From assembly GCA_964636125.1 (NCBI GenBank), contig CAZWPX010000023.1, positions 1-64,000 of the forward strand: DNA of 64,000 nt, written 5' to 3'. The translations under genes and the position numbers were made by a program. The notes beneath the pieces were generated by a model that made no database searches, was not told where the DNA came from, and saw only the letters and a program-made list of their open reading frames with translations. The stretch's first letter is position 1, and each line of letters starts with the position of its first letter. The DNA comes from CAJINA01 sp964636125. Lineage in GTDB: Bacteria > Desulfobacterota > Desulfobacteria > Desulfobacterales > CAJINA01. Shown here one piece after another: positions 58,398 through 64,000 of this stretch.

Positions 58398-60575
58398 GTG
58401 ACCGCAACACGCCCGACATTTATCGAATCCTGGTACCGCGTGGCCAATTTGTGCCCGAAGCTGCTCCCGGCGGTGAACGTGCACCGCCAGCATTTCCGGG
58501 GCGTCCAGTGGTACGTTCTCCAGAACCCGGCCAACAATGAATATTTCCGTCTCAGCCACGGGGCCTATCACTTCGCCGCGATGCTCGACGGTCGCCTCAC
58601 CGTGGACCGGGTATGGCGGACGTGCATGGACGCATTCGGCGACGAGGCGCCGACCCAGGGCGAAGTCGTCGATCTGCTTACCAGGCTCTATGCGGCCAAC
58701 CTGCTCCAGGGCGATGTGGCCCCGGACGTGGAAGCGCTGTTTCAGCGGCATCAGAAGCGCGCGTGGCGGGAAATTAAAGGATTTTTTCGCAATTTCCTTT
58801 TCATCCGGATTCCCCTGTGGGATCCGGATCGATTCCTGGAAAGATGGGCCCCTGTTTTCGGAAAATTCTTCACGGTCCATGGCCTTTTCCTCTGGGTCGG
58901 TATCATGTTAGCCGGGTTGTGGGCGGTCGGCGGACACTTCGGAGACCTGACCCGGCAGGCCGCGGGTGTTTTGAACCCGAAAAACCTGCCCCTGCTGTAC
59001 GCCGCGCTCGTCATCGTCAAAGTGTTTCACGAAATGGCCCATGCGTTTGCCTGCAAACAGTTCGGGATGCGGGCGGGAACCGGGGGCGAGGTGCACCGGA
59101 TGGGGGTGACGTTCCTCGTATTCGCACCGCTGCCCTACGTAGAGGCGTCCAGTGCCTGGGCCCTTAGGGACAAATGGCAGCGGATCGTCGTCGGTGCCGC
59201 CGGCATGCTGGTGGAACTGGCGATCGCTGCGATTGCAGGCATTCTCTGGGTCCGGACCGCCGAAGGGGCCACCGTACATGCCATCGCCTACAACGTGATG
59301 TTTGTCGCCAGTGTGTCCACGCTGCTCTTCAACGGAAACCCGTTCCTGCGATACGATGCCTATTACATCCTGCTGGATCTCCTCGAAATTCCCAACCTCG
59401 ATTCCCGGTCCAAAGCCTACCTTGCCTTTCTGGCCAAACGTAATCTGTGGAACCTCAAACAGGTCCATGATCCCAGCCACACGCCGGGAGAACGGGGGTG
59501 GCTCGTATTTTACGCCCTGACCGCCATGGGTATCCGTGTGGCCGTGGCAATAGCGATTGTGCTGTTTCTCGGCAGCCAATTTTTTCTGATCGGGGCGGTG
59601 GTTGCGGTCTTCATGGCTGCAACCTGGATTTTCCTTCCCCTGGGAAACTTGCTGCGCTATCTGGCCATCAGCCCCGAGCTTGCCCGGATCAGACCCCGGG
59701 CGGTTGTCACCAGCGCAGCCGCAGCCGCGGTCCTTCTCGGGGCCGTCGGCCTCGTTCCCATGCCGGAGCGCTTTCGCATCGAGGGTGTGGTGGAGCCGAT
59801 CCGCTACGCGGTCATCCACATGAAAGCCGACGGATTCGTCGACGGGTTCCTCGATTCCGGGAAAAAGACCGGTCCGAACGGCCTCCGCCTGCTTACCGCG
59901 GTCTCCCCGATTCTGGAAACCCGGCGCGATCAGCTGCATGCCGAACGCCGCCGGCTCCAGGTGCGGCGAAAACACGCCCAGGCCCGTGAGACGGCGGCGG
60001 TACAGATTATCGCAGAAAAAATCGCCGCCCTGGAAGAAAAAATCGCACGCAACCGCCGGGAGATGGCGGATCTGAACCTGCAAGCACCCATTCAGGGCAC
60101 CTGGGTGGCCCCGAACATTGACCGGCTCCGGGGGGTGTACCTGAAGCGGGGTCGACATGTCGGGGTGGTCGCAGATCTGGACGCCCTGAGAATCCGAGCC
60201 GTTGCCGGCCAGACAGTGGCGGCAGAGCTTATTCGGGATGCCGGATCCGCTGTCGAGATCAGAGTCAAAGGCAACCCGAGTGCGACCTACGACGGCCGAA
60301 TCGAGACGATCATTCCGGCGGGACAGGAACGGCTGCCGTCTGCCGCCCTCGGCTATGCAGCGGGGGGCTCGACCCAAACGGCCCTGGATGACCCGGAGGG
60401 CCGGCAGGCCTCCGAACCGTTTTTTGAAATCCTGGTGGTTCCGGATATTCCCGAAGGAAGGCGGCTGATGCCGGGGCAGAGCACGGTGCTGCGGTTTGAC
60501 ACCGCCGCGAAACCACTGCTGGTACAGGCATGGAAAACCATTTTGCAACTTTTTCAGAGGAGGTTTAAAGCCTAA
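58398..60575 (+). CDS. PqqD-like / M50 site-2 protease / HlyD fusion
   Basis: A 725-residue protein with three parts. Residues about 25-105 form a PqqD-like peptide-binding domain (YFRLSHGAYHFAAMLDGRLTVDRVW..., LYAANLLQ). Residues about 150-470 are a multi-helix M50 zinc protease core with HEMAH (first His about residue 211) and NGNPFLRYDAYY as the NP-x4-D ligand motif. The C-terminal part (about 480-725) is a periplasmic HlyD-like adaptor with a coiled coil (RDQLHAERRRLQVRRKHAQAR...) and LQAPIQGTWVAPNIDRLRGVYLKRGRHVGVV. The GTG at 58398 has AGGTAGG six bases before it; TTG 58392 is the other option. The architecture resembles peptide zinc metalloproteases found with RiPP and bacteriocin exporters. 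It probably binds, cleaves and hands over the substrate. Confidence 0.88.
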   Translation: MTATRPTFIESWYRVANLCPKLLPAVNVHRQHFRGVQWYVLQNPANNEYFRLSHGAYHFAAMLDGRLTVDRVWRTCMDAFGDEAPTQGEVVDLLTRLYAANLLQGDVAPDVEALFQRHQKRAWREIKGFFRNFLFIRIPLWDPDRFLERWAPVFGKFFTVHGLFLWVGIMLAGLWAVGGHFGDLTRQAAGVLNPKNLPLLYAALVIVKVFHEMAHAFACKQFGMRAGTGGEVHRMGVTFLVFAPLPYVEASSAWALRDKWQRIVVGAAGMLVELAIAAIAGILWVRTAEGATVHAIAYNVMFVASVSTLLFNGNPFLRYDAYYILLDLLEIPNLDSRSKAYLAFLAKRNLWNLKQVHDPSHTPGERGWLVFYALTAMGIRVAVAIAIVLFLGSQFFLIGAVVAVFMAATWIFLPLGNLLRYLAISPELARIRPRAVVTSAAAAAVLLGAVGLVPMPERFRIEGVVEPIRYAVIHMKADGFVDGFLDSGKKTGPNGLRLLTAVSPILETRRDQLHAERRRLQVRRKHAQARETAAVQIIAEKIAALEEKIARNRREMADLNLQAPIQGTWVAPNIDRLRGVYLKRGRHVGVVADLDALRIRAVAGQTVAAELIRDAGSAVEIRVKGNPSATYDGRIETIIPAGQERLPSAALGYAAGGSTQTALDDPEGRQASEPFFEILVVPDIPEGRRLMPGQSTVLRFDTAAKPLLVQAWKTILQLFQRRFKA

Positions 60576-60576
60576 C

Positions 60577-62565
60577 GTGATCCAGGTACCGAGCATAAGC
60601 TGGCGGATGCTTTCTCAGGAGCCCTCCCGGGTGGAAATTCCCCGAGGCCTGGACAGAGCGTGGCATCGGGCCGCCGGTGCCGCCGGGAGTGTTTCCCTTC
60701 GAACAAAAAGATTTATCCGCCGGGCGGAGGGTATCGTTTCCATGGACAAGCTCTTTGCGCACCTATCCGACAAAGAGTTGAGTAAAATAATCCCGCCCCT
60801 GCGGGATCGATTTCGCCTTGGCCGGGACACAGCCGAAGATCAAAACCGGGCCTTTGCCATCGTCCGGGAAGTCGCCGGGAGAACGATCGGCATGCGCCCC
60901 TTTACGGTCCAAGTGGCCTGCGGGCTGGCAATGGAATCCGGCTGCATTGCGGAAATGGCCACCGGTGAGGGGAAAACCCTGGCCGCAACCATGCCCGCCG
61001 TTCTGGCGGGCTGGCGCAACCGGGGATGCCACGTGGTGACGGCCAATGAATACCTGGCCGCGCGGGATGCCGGTTGGATGGCGCCTGTTTACCGGTTCTG
61101 CGGATTGACGGTCGGATGGGTGGCAAACACCATGGGCCCGGAGCAACGGCGGCGGGCCTACGACGCTCACATCACTTACTGCACAAGCAAGGAGATCGCA
61201 GCCGATTTCCTGCGCGACCGTCTTACCCTGGGCCCCATCCGGGGACTTTCTGCAGCGCTTCTGGCGAAACTGGCCGGACGCGGCCCCGACCGGATCAACG
61301 GCCTGGTTCAAAGCAGCCTGGGGTGTGCCATTATAGACGAAGCCGACGCGGTGCTCGTGGACGAAGCGGTCACACCGCTGATCATTTCAGGTTCCGGGCA
61401 GAACCCGGACCATGCACAAGCCATTGCCGAAGCCGCTCGTCTGGCCGCGAAGCTTGCGCCGGAAAAGGACTACCGGGTAGATCGGCGATATCACGAAATC
61501 ACCCTGACCGCAGCCGGAGAGGCCCGGATGGCCGGGATGGCCGAATCCCTTGGCGGCCTTTGGAGAATTTCCCGGCACCGTGAAGAACTCGTCGTTCAAG
61601 CGATCACTGCCCGGGAATTTTTTGTTCGGGACAAGCAGTATGTCGTCGACAATCAGACGGTGGTCATCATCGATGAATTCTCAGGGCGGCTCATGCCCGA
61701 CAGGACCTGGCGTGACGGTCTCCACCAGGCGATCGAGGCAAAAGAGGATCTCGAGATTCATCTGCCCAGGGAAACCCTGGCCCGGATCAGCTTCCAGCGT
61801 TTTTTTCGTCTTTACGGGAAGCTGTCCGGAATGACGGGAACCGCGGCAGAGATTCGAAATGAATTCTGGCAAATTTACCGTCTTCCGGTGGTCGTCATCC
61901 CGCCCCGGCGCGCCTGTCAACGGTCCCTGCGACCGGATCGCATATTTTCAAATAAAGATGCGAAATGGAGGGCGGTCATCGATGAAATCCGCAGCGCGCA
62001 CGAAATCGGGCGGCCGGTCCTGGTGGGGACCCGCAGCGTGGCAGCCAGCGAGTCTCTTGGCCGGCAGTTAACCGTCGAAAAGCTGGATCACGAGGTCCTC
62101 AATGCCGTCCGGCATGACGCCGAGGCGAGGATCATCGCCGACGCCGGCCGAAGCGGGCGCATTACCGTCGCCACGAACATGGCCGGGAGAGGAACCGATA
62201 TCCGCCTGGGCCCCAATGTAGCCGAGCTGGGGGGACTGCATGTGGTCGCCACCGAGCTTCACGAAACCCGCCGGATCGACCGGCAATTATACGGCCGGTG
62301 CGCCCGCCAGGGCGATCCCGGCAGCGCCCGGGCTTTTGTGAGCCTGGATGACGAATTGCTGCAGCAGCACGCACCTCCGGTCTGGAAAAAAACGGGGTCC
62401 GGCACTGGAGACGGAGGCCGGGAAATCACTTCTGTCTTTTCCCGCCGACGGATCGAACGCGCTCAGCGCCGTGCTGAGCGGGCCGCTTTTCACCGGCGCA
62501 GGGAAGTGCTTCACACAGACCACTGGCTTGACGAACACCTGGGATTTGCGCTTAAAGAAATCTAG
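60577..62565 (+). CDS. SecA-like ATPase lacking most of the SecA scaffold
   Basis: A 662-residue motor protein. SecA features in order: GMRPFTVQVACGL; Walker A ATGEGKT (Lys133); VVTANEYLAARD; Walker B in CAIIDEADAVLVDEAVTPLIISG; the preprotein cross-linking domain; VIIDEFSGRLMPDRTWRDGLHQAIEAKE; FRLYGKLSGMTGTA; NMAGRGTDIRLG; and LYGRCARQGDPGSARAFVSLDDELL. After this only about 70 residues remain, matching the start of the long scaffold helix (IERAQRRAERAAFHRRREVL). The two-helix finger, wing domain and zinc-binding tail of normal SecA (about 830-900 residues) are missing. The GTG at 60577 starts 1 bp after the M50 gene stop. It probably energises export by this cluster in place of, or alongside, SecYEG. 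Confidence 0.9.
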   Translation: MIQVPSISWRMLSQEPSRVEIPRGLDRAWHRAAGAAGSVSLRTKRFIRRAEGIVSMDKLFAHLSDKELSKIIPPLRDRFRLGRDTAEDQNRAFAIVREVAGRTIGMRPFTVQVACGLAMESGCIAEMATGEGKTLAATMPAVLAGWRNRGCHVVTANEYLAARDAGWMAPVYRFCGLTVGWVANTMGPEQRRRAYDAHITYCTSKEIAADFLRDRLTLGPIRGLSAALLAKLAGRGPDRINGLVQSSLGCAIIDEADAVLVDEAVTPLIISGSGQNPDHAQAIAEAARLAAKLAPEKDYRVDRRYHEITLTAAGEARMAGMAESLGGLWRISRHREELVVQAITAREFFVRDKQYVVDNQTVVIIDEFSGRLMPDRTWRDGLHQAIEAKEDLEIHLPRETLARISFQRFFRLYGKLSGMTGTAAEIRNEFWQIYRLPVVVIPPRRACQRSLRPDRIFSNKDAKWRAVIDEIRSAHEIGRPVLVGTRSVAASESLGRQLTVEKLDHEVLNAVRHDAEARIIADAGRSGRITVATNMAGRGTDIRLGPNVAELGGLHVVATELHETRRIDRQLYGRCARQGDPGSARAFVSLDDELLQQHAPPVWKKTGSGTGDGGREITSVFSRRRIERAQRRAERAAFHRRREVLHTDHWLDEHLGFALKEI

Positions 62566-62609
62566 ATTTTAAACACTCACTTTATGGCCCTATTGAAAGG
62601 TCGGAGATC

Positions 62610-64000
62610 ATGATTAAACGCTATGGTATATGGGTTGCCGCTGTTCTTTCGATTTTCATCACCATTTCCGTTGCCGGGGGGGAGACCTGCCAACCGATCC
62701 TGAACATCCTGAAAAGCCAGGAATGGAAGCATCGCGACACCAGGGGGGAGATCCATCTCGGCAAGGTCGCGACCCTGCTATATCCCGCCTATACGGTCGC
62801 AGCAACCGACCGTTACCGGCCGCTCCTCGAGCAGTTGTCCGCGGCCCTGAAAACGCCGGTCAGAAAAGAATACCGGGTCGTTTTGAAGGGATATACAGAT
62901 TCCCTCGGTTCACTGGTGGTCAACCAGCGCATCTCCCTGGAACGCGCCCAGGACCTGAAAAAATTGCTGACATCGGATCCATCCATGGCCCTCGACGCCA
63001 AAAGAATCCAAGTAGAGGGCCTTGGGGAGGCCGACCCGGTGGCCTCCAACCAGACGCTTGAGGGGCGGAACCAAAATCGCCGTGTTGAAATTCACATTTA
63101 CGGCAATGTGGGAGAGGACGTACGAACGGTCGCTACGGCACCGCCCGCCCCCGTCCCTGTAGCCATGCAAAAGGGAAAACCGGTTATCGCAGGTGCTTTA
63201 TCGGATAAATCTACGTTGCCGTTGTCAATACCGGGGGCACAGACACCACCGGGGCCGGAGACCGTTCGCCTGTCCCTTTTCGATGCCATCCGCCATGGAT
63301 TGGAAAAAAACCTGGAGATTCGGGTGGTCGCCTTTACCCCGCAGCAGGCGCAAGAGGGCATTGCGGATGCGGAATCAGTCTTTGATCCCGAAATTTTCAC
63401 GGAGGGAACCTTCCAGCGGGATCCGAATCTGCAATCGAGCGTCACCCGGGTCGTCATGGAAGATGACAGCCTCCTTCAGACGGGAATTCGAAAGCCCCTT
63501 GGCACCGGCGGCAGCGTGTCCGGCGCCCTGGCAATGAATTACGGGAATCTGATCAACGCCGAGTTCGATCGAACCTACCGGTACACCTTCGCCCCGACCT
63601 TTGAAATCAGGCAACCGCTGCTGAAAAATATCGGCGGCCGGGAAGAAAAGGCCGCCATCAAGATCGCCAACCATCAAATGGGCATTTCCAAAGAGGCGTT
63701 TCGTCGGAAGGTAATCGACATTGCCACCCGGATCTCCAGAGCCTACTGGCGGCTCTACCTGCACCGGGACTATGTGTTGATCGACCGGCAGAATTTCGAA
63801 ATGGCCGAGGAGGTCTACCGCCGGGAAACCGTCCGGGTCAAAGAAGGCCTTTCGCAACAGCTTGATGTCGCGCGGGCCCGAAGCAATGCCGAAAGCCGGC
63901 GGGGAAACCTGATTAAATCGAAAGAGCGGTTAAAGGTGGGCACGGACCAGTTAAAGCTCTTGATCAACTGGTCGAATCTGAACATCGACTCGCAGGTAAA
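62610..64000 (+). CDS. OmpA-TolC fusion outer-membrane channel, truncated by window edge
   Basis: A frame open from ATG 62610 (GGAG just upstream) to the right edge, 463 residues visible. A signal peptide (MIKRYGIWVAAVLSIFITISVAGG) precedes an OmpA-like peptidoglycan-binding domain (about 65-168: VVLKGYTDSLGSLVVNQRISLERAQDLKKLL, VEGLGEADPVASNQTLEGRNQNRRVEIHIYG). A Pro-rich linker follows, then a TolC-family channel start (about 215 on: RLSLFDAIRHGLEKNLEIRVVAFTPQQAQEGIADAESVFDP, RQPLLKNIGGRE, ATRISRAYWRLYLHRDYVLIDRQN). The OmpA domain placed before TolC is unusual; it would clamp the channel to the cell wall. It completes an envelope-spanning path with the three HlyD-containing proteins upstream. 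Confidence 0.9.
   Translation, partial: MIKRYGIWVAAVLSIFITISVAGGETCQPILNILKSQEWKHRDTRGEIHLGKVATLLYPAYTVAATDRYRPLLEQLSAALKTPVRKEYRVVLKGYTDSLGSLVVNQRISLERAQDLKKLLTSDPSMALDAKRIQVEGLGEADPVASNQTLEGRNQNRRVEIHIYGNVGEDVRTVATAPPAPVPVAMQKGKPVIAGALSDKSTLPLSIPGAQTPPGPETVRLSLFDAIRHGLEKNLEIRVVAFTPQQAQEGIADAESVFDPEIFTEGTFQRDPNLQSSVTRVVMEDDSLLQTGIRKPLGTGGSVSGALAMNYGNLINAEFDRTYRYTFAPTFEIRQPLLKNIGGREEKAAIKIANHQMGISKEAFRRKVIDIATRISRAYWRLYLHRDYVLIDRQNFEMAEEVYRRETVRVKEGLSQQLDVARARSNAESRRGNLIKSKERLKVGTDQLKLLINWSNLNIDSQV

Noticed and set aside
58908..60596. 562-codon minus-strand frame opposite the M50 gene
   Set aside because: Antisense of a coding region with high third-position GC; low-complexity composition and no start context.

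Overview
The window reads as chromosome of a GC-rich anaerobic bacterium, most likely a Desulfobacterota (Deltaproteobacteria, Desulfobacterales-like) lineage. This is inferred from the combination of hgcAB, a pfa-type polyunsaturated lipid synthase, a DUF3786 gene, sigma-54 promoters and several hybrid histidine kinases. It is not proven, because no rRNA or tRNA gene is present.

Layout. 1-4657: housekeeping genes, mostly on the minus strand (Gate-domain membrane protein, glycosyltransferase, Tag glycosylase, SppA lipoprotein peptidase) plus a DUF3786 gene. 4987-23353: a complete plus-strand pfaABCD cluster (about 18 kb). PfaA is KS-AT-ACPx3-KR-DH, PfaB is a degenerate KS-AT, PfaC is KS-CLF-AT-DH-DH and PfaD is an enoyl reductase. 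23551-25509: an ArsR-type regulator with a clear palindromic operator, followed by hgcA and hgcB, the corrinoid protein and ferredoxin of mercury methylation, then a periplasmic solute-binding protein. 27398-37519: a minus-strand Mrp/Mbh-like cation/proton antiporter operon of 13 genes with four large pump subunits and a cyclic-nucleotide-binding protein, behind a near-consensus sigma-54 promoter. 37843-47945: a mixed region with gene remnants (sugar isomerase, GMC oxidoreductase, zinc ribbon), small lipoproteins, a fused SpmAB, a hidden 41-codon cysteine-rich gene, Nudix, NfsA, M23-like and two-component genes, and dispersed repeats.

48103-64000 (continuing off the right edge): the most unusual region. 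A sigma-54 promoter precedes a giant repetitive LEPR-XLL/DUF4347 surface-type protein. It is followed by a hybrid kinase with two Hpt domains, a periplasmic HlyD-like adaptor, a GAF-TM-HlyD fusion, a PqqD-like/M50 protease/HlyD fusion, a SecA-like ATPase lacking most of the SecA scaffold, and an OmpA-TolC fusion. Together these look like a secretion or surface-assembly machine. It has periplasmic adaptors and an outer-membrane channel as in type I secretion, but no ABC transporter in the window; a SecA-like motor and an intramembrane protease take that place. I consider this the best candidate for an undescribed system.

All functional calls come from reading motifs and domain order; no database search was run.
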